This document shows, piece by piece, positions 24,043 through 32,504 of a stretch of DNA of 64,000 bases. Made by a program: the position numbers and the translations under genes. The DNA lies in the NCBI RefSeq assembly GCF_003074135.1, contig NZ_PPDK01000001.1, positions 682,001 through 746,000 of the forward strand, written 5' to 3'. A model generated the notes under the pieces. The model had not been told where the DNA came from and searched no databases. It saw only the letters and a program-made list of their open reading frames with translations. Source of the DNA: Euzebya tangerina (GTDB lineage: Bacteria; Actinomycetota; Nitriliruptoria; Euzebyales; Euzebyaceae). Numbering within the stretch: the first letter of the stretch is position 1; each line of letters begins with the position of its first letter.

Positions 24043-26196
24043 GTGTCGGCTGAGCCCCTCGACCTCGGTATCCCTGGACTGACGGACGCGGTGCTCGTTG
24101 GGAGTGGAGGCCACGCAACCGTCTACCGCGCCAGGCAACCAGCCTTCGGCAGGGTCGTCGCCGTCAAGGTGATCACGGCTGCGCATAGTGATCCGCAGGT
24201 CCGACAGCGCTTCGAACGCGAGTGTCGTGCCATGGGCCAACTCTCGGAACATCCCGCAATCGTGACCGTCTACGACGCCGGTTCAACGGAGAGCGGCCAT
24301 CCCTATCTGACCATGGCCTATGTTCCCGGGGGGTCGCTCCAGGACGACCTTGATCAGGGAGCCACGTGGCCTTGGTCCAAGGTGCTTGCGCTGGGCGTGA
24401 GGATGAGCGGTGCTCTGGAAGCGGCGCACCAGGCGGGAGTTCTGCATCGTGACATCAAGCCCGCCAACATCCTGAGTTCGAAGTACGGGCCGCAGTTGGC
24501 CGACTTCGGCATCGCACGGGTGGCCGGCGGGCACGAGACCGGTACCGGCATCGTGACGGCGACTATTGCGCATGCTCCTCCCGAGATCCTCGACGGTGTG
24601 AGACCGTCGGCTGCGTCGGACATCTACTCACTGGGATCGACGCTATATGCCATGTTGGCTGGTCGGCCCCCGTTCATGGCTGATCGTGAGGAAGAGTCTG
24701 TGCTTCCGATGATCGTGCGGATTCACGCTGATCAGCCGCCTGACCTACGGCAGATCGGTGTTCCGGACGCGGTTGCCGACGTGATGGAAGGCTGTCTTTC
24801 GAAGAGTGCGGAGGCACGCCCGCAGCGTGCAGTTGAACTTGGCCGGGAACTGCAGGCTCTACAGCGACAGATGAGTGTGGAGGTGACTCCTCTGCACGCT
24901 CCCGACGACGAACTGACCACCGTTAAGGTTGAGGTCGCGCCGCCGAGGGAGCCACGACCGAGGCCGGATTCGCCAGTCACTCGCCGACGCGATCTGAAGC
25001 TCTCAGCGCTCGCGGTCGGCCTCGTCGCGTTACTGGCAAGCGGGTGGTGGTGGTCCACGACGCTTGACCGCCAGGCCGATGACAGTACGGCTGCGGAAAC
25101 GACGCCTAACGAGGGCGCCGAGGAATCGCTGCAGCCAAGCTCCGATCCGGCACAGATCACTAACTCCCCACCCCCCGATGAGCAAATCCCTACCCCGTCA
25201 GCCGTGGCGTCCGCATCCGCGGCTCCGCCCGACGTACTGAGCAGCATCGACGTCGGCACGGCAGCCTTCTCGATCCTCAGCGATCCCATCTTCGATCTCT
25301 GGGCCCCCGCTTCCGGCCCGGCTGCTCTGGTTCGCATTGACCCCTCAAGCGGTCAAGCCACCGGTCAGGTCCCGCTCGGCGGAGTGCCCGAGACACCAGT
25401 TCGTGCCGGTGCCTCTAACCAGTTGTGGGTGACGCTGATCAGCAGCAACCAAGTGGTGCAAATCGATCCTGTTGCCGAGGTGGTAACCGCAACCGTCGAG
25501 GTCGGAGCCAACCCTTTCATCCCTGCCGTCACTGACGACGCCCTGTGGGTTCCCAACCGCGACGACGGAACGCTCTCGCGGATCGACATCAGCAGCCGAC
25601 GGGTGACCGACACGGTGTCGGTCGGGGAGAATCCCAGGACTCCCACCATCGTCGGAGGTGCCGCCTGGGTCAGCAACGGCGATGATGGAACGCTTTCCCG
25701 GGTTGATCTGGACCGGCGTGAGGTGACTGACACGGTGCCGATTGGGGGGTCTCCATCCGCACCGGTGTTCTTCGACGGCACACTATGGCTAGCTACCTCC
25801 GAGCCTAGTCGTGTTGTGCAGGTCGACCCGGCGAGCGCACAGATCCTACGAGACATCACGGTAAGCAACGGCGCACAACAGCCCGTCGTTGGCGGCGGCG
25901 CTCTATGGGTGGCCAATCGAGATGCGGGTGCGCTCACACAGATCCGTCCCGATCAGGCAATCGTGGAGGCGACGTTCGACATCGGTGGGCGCCCGATGAC
26001 ACCCGCGGTCATCGATGGGGCGCTGTGGGTGCCTGACCGGGTGAACTCGACGGTAAGCAGATTCGATCTCGAGCAGATGAGGGTGACAGGTGTCGTGGAG
26101 GACCTAGGCCGACCTGACACCCCTGTCGCTGGGCCCGGAGGCGTTTGGGTGACTGACATCGAGAACGGTCGTGTCGTTCTAATCAGCACTCGGTGA
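24043..26196 (+). CDS. Membrane Ser/Thr protein kinase with extracytoplasmic beta-propeller sensor
   Basis: 717 residues from a GTG. The N-terminal Hanks-type kinase (about 10-275) has a Gly loop GSGGHATVYRA, Lys42 (VVAVKVI), the catalytic loop LHRDIKPANI (Asp137) and Asp154 in DFGIARV. A juxtamembrane linker leads to one membrane helix (about 320-340, LSALAVGLVALLASGWWW), then an acidic/Pro-rich spacer and repeated strands from about 400 to 717 (ALWVPNRDDGTLSRID, AAWVSNGDDGTLSRVD, ALWVANRDAGALTQI), which form a YVTN/NHL-like beta-propeller. The outside propeller replaces the PASTA domains of PknB. Its G+C is visibly lower than its neighbours (about 60% in one sampled line), suggesting transfer. 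Confidence 0.93.
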   Translation: MSAEPLDLGIPGLTDAVLVGSGGHATVYRARQPAFGRVVAVKVITAAHSDPQVRQRFERECRAMGQLSEHPAIVTVYDAGSTESGHPYLTMAYVPGGSLQDDLDQGATWPWSKVLALGVRMSGALEAAHQAGVLHRDIKPANILSSKYGPQLADFGIARVAGGHETGTGIVTATIAHAPPEILDGVRPSAASDIYSLGSTLYAMLAGRPPFMADREEESVLPMIVRIHADQPPDLRQIGVPDAVADVMEGCLSKSAEARPQRAVELGRELQALQRQMSVEVTPLHAPDDELTTVKVEVAPPREPRPRPDSPVTRRRDLKLSALAVGLVALLASGWWWSTTLDRQADDSTAAETTPNEGAEESLQPSSDPAQITNSPPPDEQIPTPSAVASASAAPPDVLSSIDVGTAAFSILSDPIFDLWAPASGPAALVRIDPSSGQATGQVPLGGVPETPVRAGASNQLWVTLISSNQVVQIDPVAEVVTATVEVGANPFIPAVTDDALWVPNRDDGTLSRIDISSRRVTDTVSVGENPRTPTIVGGAAWVSNGDDGTLSRVDLDRREVTDTVPIGGSPSAPVFFDGTLWLATSEPSRVVQVDPASAQILRDITVSNGAQQPVVGGGALWVANRDAGALTQIRPDQAIVEATFDIGGRPMTPAVIDGALWVPDRVNSTVSRFDLEQMRVTGVVEDLGRPDTPVAGPGGVWVTDIENGRVVLISTR

Positions 26197-26223
26197 TACG
26201 TAGGCGCCTTGCGGCGCACCGCG

Positions 26224-27987
26224 CTACTGGAAGACGGGCTGGCGGCTTCGCTTGCGCGCGTACATGGCCTGATCGGCCCGCTCGAGCGCGTCGCTCAACG
26301 CCTCGCCGTCGGCGACCATCGCCCGGCCGACGGAGACGCCCACGTTGATGGTGTGCCCGGCGGACGTGCCATCGATCGGCTCGGCCACCACCTCGGCCAG
26401 TCGGGTTGCCATCGCGCTGGCCGCCTCGGGGTCGACCCCCGCCAGTACGACCACGAACTCGTCGCCACCGGTGCGGGCCACGGCGTCCTCAGGTCGGACG
26501 GCGCTCTTCAGCCGGTCAGCGACCTGGCACAGCAACTCGTCCCCGACGGCGTGACCGTAGGCGTCGTTCACCGGCTTGAAGCCATCCAGGTCGAGGGTGA
26601 GCACAGCCAGGTCGTCGACGGCGCGCAGGGGCTCGGTGTGCTTGTCGAGGCCGGCCCGGTTCAGCAGGCCGGTGAGGGGGTCTTGGTGGGCCGCGTCGAT
26701 CAGGTCCGAGGTACTGCGGTTCAGCTCGCCCACCGCCAGGCGCAGCCGTTGGCCGAGCCCCCCGGCCGATCCGTCGGACAGGACCGGCGCCGTCAGGTCT
26801 CCCTCCGCCAGGGCGTGGAGTTGGTCGTCGACCAGCTGCAGGCTGGTGCGGATCTCGTCCATCGCCCCGGCGATGCGCCCGATCTCGTCATCGGTGCCGA
26901 TCGCGGCGGCCTCGAGGGAGAAGTCGCCCTCAGCGATCTGTGTGGCGGATTCGACCAGGGTGTCGACCCGTCGCGTGAGTCGGCGTAGGACGGAGATGGT
27001 GGCGGTGATGACTGCGATGACGACGGAGATCAACGCGCCGAGGCTGATGAGGCCCGTTCGCTGCGCCTGGTCCGCCCGGCTGGCGGCATCGGCGTACAGG
27101 TCGTCGGTGATCTGATCCGCCAGCAGCGATACGTCGGCCCGGTAGGCGTCACTCAGCCGCAGGAGGTCAGCGACGCCCGCTTCGTCGAGGTCGAAGGGTC
27201 GTTGGCCACTGTGCTGTGCGTCACGCAGGACCTGACGCCACGGACCGGCCGGGTCCTCGCCGGGTGCCGGCGGACGCTGGCCTTCCTCGATCCCACCGTT
27301 GATCCAGATCCTCGCCTCGGCCAGCTTCTCACGGGTCGCGTTGTTCGGACCCAGCAGCTGACGGGGCGCCTGTGGCCCCGGTGCCCCCGGCGGAGCCGCC
27401 TGCGCGAACGCTCCCACGTGCAGCCGCCACATCGCGTCGGCAGTCTCGTGCCCGGCGAGGACGACGGCGTTCTGGGCAGCGGCCAAGCCCAGCCAGCGGC
27501 TGTCCAGCCCGGCGACGCGGGAGGCGCGCGCGGCGGTCGTGGCAAAGGCCAACTCGCCGTGCAGCCGCCCGAGGGCCTCGCTTCCGGCTCGGAGGTCCTG
27601 GTCTGCGATCGCCTGTCGGACCGCGATCAAGCGGTCGTACAACTCCGTCACTGCGCGTTGCTCGTCGACCGTCAGGTCGGCTGCCTCGATGGTGGCCATC
27701 GAGGCGTCGCTCTGCTCGGCCAGATGCGCGAAGGTGAGTCCAACCTCGTCGGGGACGGGGCCGCCGCCCGGGTTGTCGATTCGCAGACGATAGAGCCAGC
27801 TCTCGGCGCGAAGGGCGGCCTCGATGTCGGTCAGGACCGCCAGGTCGTCGAGGTGCTCGACCTCAGCAGTGGCCACACGGGCGTCGGCTTGGGCACGGAG
27901 GGCCAGAGCGGCGAGGGCGATCACCGCGACGAGCAGCGGGACGCCGGCGAGGATCAGCAGCTTCGCGCGCAGGGAGAGGGAGGTCAT
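26224..27987 (-). CDS. Membrane-bound GGDEF protein (predicted diguanylate cyclase)
   Basis: 587 residues. One membrane helix at about 8-30 and a second at about 310-335 bracket a helical extracytoplasmic sensor of about 275 residues. A HAMP-like segment (RRLTRRVDTLVESATQIAEG) and a coiled region follow, then a GGDEF domain with intact GGDEF at residues 507-511 and the upstream HQDPLTGLLNR. It should make cyclic di-GMP in response to an external signal. A broken copy of its 3' end lies at 23754-23942, on the far side of the kinase gene. Confidence 0.93.
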   Translation of the reverse strand: MTSLSLRAKLLILAGVPLLVAVIALAALALRAQADARVATAEVEHLDDLAVLTDIEAALRAESWLYRLRIDNPGGGPVPDEVGLTFAHLAEQSDASMATIEAADLTVDEQRAVTELYDRLIAVRQAIADQDLRAGSEALGRLHGELAFATTAARASRVAGLDSRWLGLAAAQNAVVLAGHETADAMWRLHVGAFAQAAPPGAPGPQAPRQLLGPNNATREKLAEARIWINGGIEEGQRPPAPGEDPAGPWRQVLRDAQHSGQRPFDLDEAGVADLLRLSDAYRADVSLLADQITDDLYADAASRADQAQRTGLISLGALISVVIAVITATISVLRRLTRRVDTLVESATQIAEGDFSLEAAAIGTDDEIGRIAGAMDEIRTSLQLVDDQLHALAEGDLTAPVLSDGSAGGLGQRLRLAVGELNRSTSDLIDAAHQDPLTGLLNRAGLDKHTEPLRAVDDLAVLTLDLDGFKPVNDAYGHAVGDELLCQVADRLKSAVRPEDAVARTGGDEFVVVLAGVDPEAASAMATRLAEVVAEPIDGTSAGHTINVGVSVGRAMVADGEALSDALERADQAMYARKRSRQPVFQ

Positions 27988-28027
27988 GGGGGTGTCTTCG
28001 ACCCCTCCCGTGCAAGATTGAGAACTA

Positions 28028-28651
28028 CTACTCTTGGTCGAGACGGCTCACGGAACGTGGTGCGGCATGGCCGGTCAGCCAAGCGTCGACGTGCCGGTCC
28101 ACCAACTCATCCGTGACCGTTGCCAACGCGAGCGCGGTCACCGCGAACAGCGGCCCCATCAGCTGCATGGTGGCGATCTCGATGTCGAGGTCGTCGCGCA
28201 GCCATCCCTGTGCGATGCCGTCCCGGAGCAGCGGCGTGACCGGAGAGTCGCCCAGCGACACGATGTGTTGGCGGGCGACGGCGAGATCCGGATCGCGGCT
28301 GGCCCGATTGGCCAGCTTGATCAGATCGGGCAGCGCCTGCTGGGAGCAGAGCGCCGCCCCGACCGCTTTCAAGAAGGCGCGGAGGTCAGCGATGGCATCG
28401 TCGGTCCGTTGGACCGGAACGGTCGGCGGGACGCTGGCTGCCAACGCGCTCGCGATCAGATCGTCGCGGTCGGAGAAGTGTCGATAGACCGTCGCCCGAC
28501 TGACGGCCGAGATCTCCGCGACCCGGCTGTGCGTGACCGCTTCGATGCCGCCGTCCGCCAGCAGCCGCAGCACTGCAGCGTGAACCTCCTCGAGGGTCCG
28601 CTGCACCCGCGGGTCGGTCTCGGCCTCCCGCGACTCCTCCAGGTCCGTCAC
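28028..28651 (-). CDS. TetR-family regulator of the MmpL exporter
   Basis: 207 residues: an N-terminal helix-turn-helix (GIEAVTHSRVAEISAVSRAT, VYRHFSDRDDLIASAL) and a variable all-helical ligand domain. Its start overlaps the exporter stop by ATGA, so the two are co-transcribed, and half-sites GTCTCA/TGAGAC lie upstream of the exporter. Inference: it represses this operon and is released by an exported or toxic hydrophobic compound. Confidence 0.92.
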   Translation of the reverse strand: MTDLEESREAETDPRVQRTLEEVHAAVLRLLADGGIEAVTHSRVAEISAVSRATVYRHFSDRDDLIASALAASVPPTVPVQRTDDAIADLRAFLKAVGAALCSQQALPDLIKLANRASRDPDLAVARQHIVSLGDSPVTPLLRDGIAQGWLRDDLDIEIATMQLMGPLFAVTALALATVTDELVDRHVDAWLTGHAAPRSVSRLDQE

Positions 28652-31236
28652 TCGGCCAGCACAGCAGTGGAGTCGTCGGGGTGGCGGTCGTGCGCGTCAC
28701 CCTCGACGGCGTGGAGGTGTCCGCCGCGCCGTCGACCGTAGAGCACCAGCAGCGGCGGGAGGACCGACAGCGCTGACAGGAGGGCCAGTCCCACGGCGTA
28801 CACGGTGACGATGCCCATGCGTTGGAACGGGACGATCGAGGCGAAGATCAGCGAGGTGAAGCCCAGCACCGTGGTGAAGGCGGACCCGGCCAGGGCTGCG
28901 CCGGTGTGGGTCAGCGAGTCTCGCAGGGCCGTCGGCACGTCACCGCCGGCCTCCTCCAGATCGGTCACGAAGCGCTCGCCCAAGTGGATCGAGAAGTCGA
29001 TCCCGACCCCGATCACCAGGGCCGAGATGATGGCGGTGATCGGGTCGAAGGGGATGCCGGTGAGGTACATGAGGCCGAACACCCAGAGCACCACCACACC
29101 GACGGGGAGGGTGATGATCACGCCGAGCAGTGGCTGCCGGTTTCGCACCGCGTAGACGCCGATCAGCAGCAGCAGCACGGCCCCGAGCGTCGTCAGCAGA
29201 CCGGTGATCTGGGAGGATGAGAGGCCGTCGATGACACCGTCGGTGATGATCTCGTCGGAGGTGACGGTCGTCGCAAGGCCCAGGTCCTGAATGGGCTGAA
29301 GTGCCTCGTCCATGGACGCCTGCAAGGTGGCGGCCCCGACCTCCTCGGACTGGGTGCGGACCGAGAGCCGGGCGGCCGGCGCGTCATAGGCACCAGCCTC
29401 GGGGTCGATCTCCGCCGCGAGGTCCGAACTACCGCCCACGTCGACGACGCCCTCGACGTCCACGAGGTCGGTGCGGAGCTGATCGACCACCTGGACGAAC
29501 GCCTCGTCGTTCACGGCGTCCCCCTCGACCAGGACCTGTGTGGTCTCGGCCAGGCCACCTCCGAAGTCGCGCTCGAGTACACCGACCGCCTCGACCAGCG
29601 GGGAATCCTGTGGCAGGAACGCGGTCACGTCGAACTCGACGTCCAGTTGCGTGAGCGACCAGGCTCCGCCGGCCGAGAGGACCAGGACCACGCCGAGGAC
29701 GACGTAGGGGGCCTTGAGCGCCGGGGTCAGCGCGAACAGGGCAGCGCGGGCGAACGGTGAGCGCTCAGAGGTCGCGACCTCATGGCGGGGCACCGTGGGC
29801 GCATCACGTCGCTCACGGATGCGGTCCAGCAGCAGACGACCGGCGGGCAGCACGGTCAGGGTGAGCAGGAAGATCACGACGATGCCGGCGGCCGCCAGAA
29901 CACCAAGGTCCTGGATCGCCGGGATGGGAGAGACCAGGTTGGTCAGGAACCCGATGGCGGTGGTCACCATCGACAGCAGCAGCGCCACGCCGATGGTGGG
30001 CCCGAGCTTGGCGACGGCCTCGCGAGGGGTGGGGCTGGCTGACCGGTTCAGCTCCTCCCGGTAGCGCGATTGGACGTAGATGGTGTAGCTCACGCCCAGG
30101 GCCAGCAGCAGGATCGGCACGATCTGCGTGGGCGGCGTCGCCTGGCCGATCAGGCCCAGGTAGTTCGGTCCGAGGAGCACGGCGATGCCCTGGAGCCAGG
30201 TGATGCCGATCATGACCGACACCAGCGCCAAGGCCATGTCGGCAAGCGACCGCCGGACGGCACCCAACAGTCCCAGGTTCTGACCACGACTGGCCCGCAA
30301 CACGAAGGCCAGGACGATCAGGATCACCAGCGCGGCGATGCCGAAGAGACGACCGACCTCCGCCTGGAAGTCCTCACCGGGGTCAGCGACGAGGAGGAAG
30401 GAGAACGGTAGAGCGTCCAGGGGCGGGGCTTCGGCCTCCAGGGTGTCGGCGAACTCGCCCTGGGCCGTGGCCAGGGCGGCTTCGTCGGCGAAGGCGGTGT
30501 CGTCCAGGGTCAGGAGAACCAGGCCGGACGGCGCCTGCGTGGGGTCCTCACCGGCGGACAGCTGTGCCGCGAAGCCCAGTCCGCCGCCGCCCTGCCCGGG
30601 GGCGCCGCCGCCGGGGGGCGCCTGGCCCTGAGGGGCTGCCTGGTCAGGGGCTGCCTGGTCAGGCGCTGCCTGATCGGGCGCCTGGGCCTCTTCGCCCGGG
30701 CCGGGCGTCTGACCGTCGGCTGCCTGACCCTGTCCCTGTTGGCCCTGCGGTGCCGTGCCCGGCGGAGGCGCCTGCCCTGGTGGCGGGCCGCTGAGTGCCA
30801 GCTCCTGCAACTGGTCGACCTGGGCGTCATCGCCAGCCGCCAGATCGATCCCCTGCTGGGCAGCGGCCGCGATGGCCGGCGTCAGGTAGCCGATGGCGGC
30901 GCCCGGCGCCCCCTCGGGGGTGAGCAACGCGTCGCCGAAGACGTCCTGGGCGACCCGTTCGATCGTCAGCTGGGTGGCTGCACCATCGGCGGAGATCACG
31001 TCCTCGCCCGTGACGACCACCTGCAACGTCGTCGTCCCGGCGTCGTCGAAGCGCTCGGCGAGCTCCTCCGCGGCGAGCACCTCGTCGTTGGTGGGCGAGA
31101 AGGCGGAGGAGTCGTTGGACAGCTCCTGCTGCGGCGCAAACGAGGCCAGGAGCGCGGTCAACAGGACGACCAGGATGATGGTGATGCCGGGTCTGGCGGC
31201 CACGGCGGTGGTGATGGGTCGAAGCAGGGCTTGCAC
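28648..31236 (-). CDS. MmpL/RND-family exporter
   Basis: 862 residues from a GTG with GAGGAG upstream. About twelve membrane helices are arranged as two RND halves, each with a large external loop after the first helix. The first loop carries an unusual Gln/Pro/Gly-rich insert of about 90 residues (QAAPDQAAPDQAAP, PPGGGAPGQGGGG) encoded by 15-bp DNA repeats near 30632-30676. Sterol-sensing-like segments include TAIIGIGLVI-type stretches such as IISALVIGVGIDFSIHLGE. MmpL proteins export lipids or hydrophobic compounds using the proton gradient; the cargo is unknown. Confidence 0.93.
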   Translation of the reverse strand: MQALLRPITTAVAARPGITIILVVLLTALLASFAPQQELSNDSSAFSPTNDEVLAAEELAERFDDAGTTTLQVVVTGEDVISADGAATQLTIERVAQDVFGDALLTPEGAPGAAIGYLTPAIAAAAQQGIDLAAGDDAQVDQLQELALSGPPPGQAPPPGTAPQGQQGQGQAADGQTPGPGEEAQAPDQAAPDQAAPDQAAPQGQAPPGGGAPGQGGGGLGFAAQLSAGEDPTQAPSGLVLLTLDDTAFADEAALATAQGEFADTLEAEAPPLDALPFSFLLVADPGEDFQAEVGRLFGIAALVILIVLAFVLRASRGQNLGLLGAVRRSLADMALALVSVMIGITWLQGIAVLLGPNYLGLIGQATPPTQIVPILLLALGVSYTIYVQSRYREELNRSASPTPREAVAKLGPTIGVALLLSMVTTAIGFLTNLVSPIPAIQDLGVLAAAGIVVIFLLTLTVLPAGRLLLDRIRERRDAPTVPRHEVATSERSPFARAALFALTPALKAPYVVLGVVLVLSAGGAWSLTQLDVEFDVTAFLPQDSPLVEAVGVLERDFGGGLAETTQVLVEGDAVNDEAFVQVVDQLRTDLVDVEGVVDVGGSSDLAAEIDPEAGAYDAPAARLSVRTQSEEVGAATLQASMDEALQPIQDLGLATTVTSDEIITDGVIDGLSSSQITGLLTTLGAVLLLLIGVYAVRNRQPLLGVIITLPVGVVVLWVFGLMYLTGIPFDPITAIISALVIGVGIDFSIHLGERFVTDLEEAGGDVPTALRDSLTHTGAALAGSAFTTVLGFTSLIFASIVPFQRMGIVTVYAVGLALLSALSVLPPLLVLYGRRRGGHLHAVEGDAHDRHPDDSTAVLAE

Positions 31237-31261
31237 GGGGATCTCCTCGGCAGGGTCACAG

Positions 31262-31285
31262 TGAGACTGACCGTCTCAATGAGAC
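31262..31285 (-). promoter_or_regulatory. Operator-like triple half-site upstream of the MmpL-TetR operon
   Basis: TGAGAC (31262-31267), GTCTCA (31273-31278) and TGAGAC (31280-31285) form two overlapping palindromes: a 17-bp one with a 5-base spacer and a compact 13-bp one, GTCTCAATGAGAC. It is 26 bases upstream of the exporter GTG. Binding by the TetR protein is inferred. Confidence 0.6.
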
Positions 31286-31343
31286 GATGTGTCGCATAGT
31301 GCCACGCCGACGGGTGCCGTGCACCCCCGAGTCTCCGGGGACG

Positions 31344-32492
31344 TCAGACGGAGGGCAGCGCGGGCGGGATGTCGAAGGGGCTGAGTGGCTCGTTGCCGTC
31401 CTCGGTGATCAGGAACATCTTCTCCAGACGGACGCCCCCGACGTCGTCACGGTAGCCGCCAGGCTCGACCAGGACGACCATGCCCGCCTGGAGGACGGCG
31501 TGCTCCCCGGGGATGATGCGCGGCCACTCGTGGACCGAGGTGCCGATGCTGTGGCCGATGTGGACCGGGTTGGCAAACCCGGCGTCGGTGATGATCGAGC
31601 GGATCGAGGCGTCGAAGTCGTGGGCGGTCACGCCGGGCCGCAGTGTCTCCAGGACCTGCTCCCAGGCGTGGTGGACGAGCCGGTAGAGATCGGCCAGCGC
31701 AGGCGTCGGCTCCCCGATGCAGGTCGTGGTGCAGGAGTCGCCCCAGTACCCGTCGACGCGGGGAGCCAGATCCGCGATGATCGCATCCCCCGGTCCCATC
31801 TCGCGCGTGCCGGGCCAGCCGCCGACCGCCGCGGTCCGGGCCTGTCCGGAGACCAGGTCGCCGGTGACAGCGCAGCGCTGGCCAGCGGCATCCTCCATCG
31901 CCGCACGCACGTCGTGGAAGAGCTCGAGCTCCGTCCGCCCCTCGTGCCCACCTGCGCGGACGACGGCGTGGCCGGCGGCCGTGACCTCGGCACAACGGCG
32001 CAGGGCGGCAACCTCCGCCTCGGTCTTTATGGCTCGCTGTCGGTTCAGCGCCTGGGTCAGCGTCCGTGTCGCGGTGGCACGCTCCTCCACAGCGCGGGTC
32101 ACGGCTGTCAGGACCTGTGCCCCTTCGACGGCGACGACCCCGCCGACGTCCAATTGGTCGAACAGCTGGGCGACGCTGGCCGCGTACTTCTCGCCCAGCG
32201 GGCGATGATCGGTGAAGCCCAGACACTCGTAGCTGACGATCACCCCGTCCGACGTGCCGACCGCCGACGCCTGCGCGACCGGCACCTCGAGCTCGTGGCA
32301 GACCAGCCCCACCGTGCCATCTCGGCTGATGACACCGGTCGTGGGCCCCCCGTCCCAGGGAGAGGGTCCGGCCTCGACCGCTGCGATGTGCTGCAGCCCG
32401 TACGCGACGGCCTCCTGCGAGGTCAGCACCGCCCAGTCCGCCTCGAGCTCGTCCAGGACCGCCTGGACCCGTCTGGTTCGTTCGTCCGTCAT
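31344..32492 (-). CDS. M24-family metallopeptidase (Xaa-Pro peptidase/creatinase-like)
   Basis: 382 residues: an N-terminal creatinase-like domain (about 1-140) and the pita-bread catalytic domain. The metal ligands are visible in order: Asp in IIADLAPRVDGYWGDSC (two), His in HIGHSIGTSVHE, Glu in VLVEPGGY and Glu in VRLEKMF. It would cleave X-Pro peptides or, as a creatinase-like relative, hydrolyse a C-N bond of a small substrate. It is the last gene of the 13-gene operon, 12 bases after the DUF4432 gene, so a metabolic rather than peptide substrate is possible. Confidence 0.88.
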   Translation of the reverse strand: MTDERTRRVQAVLDELEADWAVLTSQEAVAYGLQHIAAVEAGPSPWDGGPTTGVISRDGTVGLVCHELEVPVAQASAVGTSDGVIVSYECLGFTDHRPLGEKYAASVAQLFDQLDVGGVVAVEGAQVLTAVTRAVEERATATRTLTQALNRQRAIKTEAEVAALRRCAEVTAAGHAVVRAGGHEGRTELELFHDVRAAMEDAAGQRCAVTGDLVSGQARTAAVGGWPGTREMGPGDAIIADLAPRVDGYWGDSCTTTCIGEPTPALADLYRLVHHAWEQVLETLRPGVTAHDFDASIRSIITDAGFANPVHIGHSIGTSVHEWPRIIPGEHAVLQAGMVVLVEPGGYRDDVGGVRLEKMFLITEDGNEPLSPFDIPPALPSV

Positions 32493-32504
32493 CGCACGTT
32501 CCCT

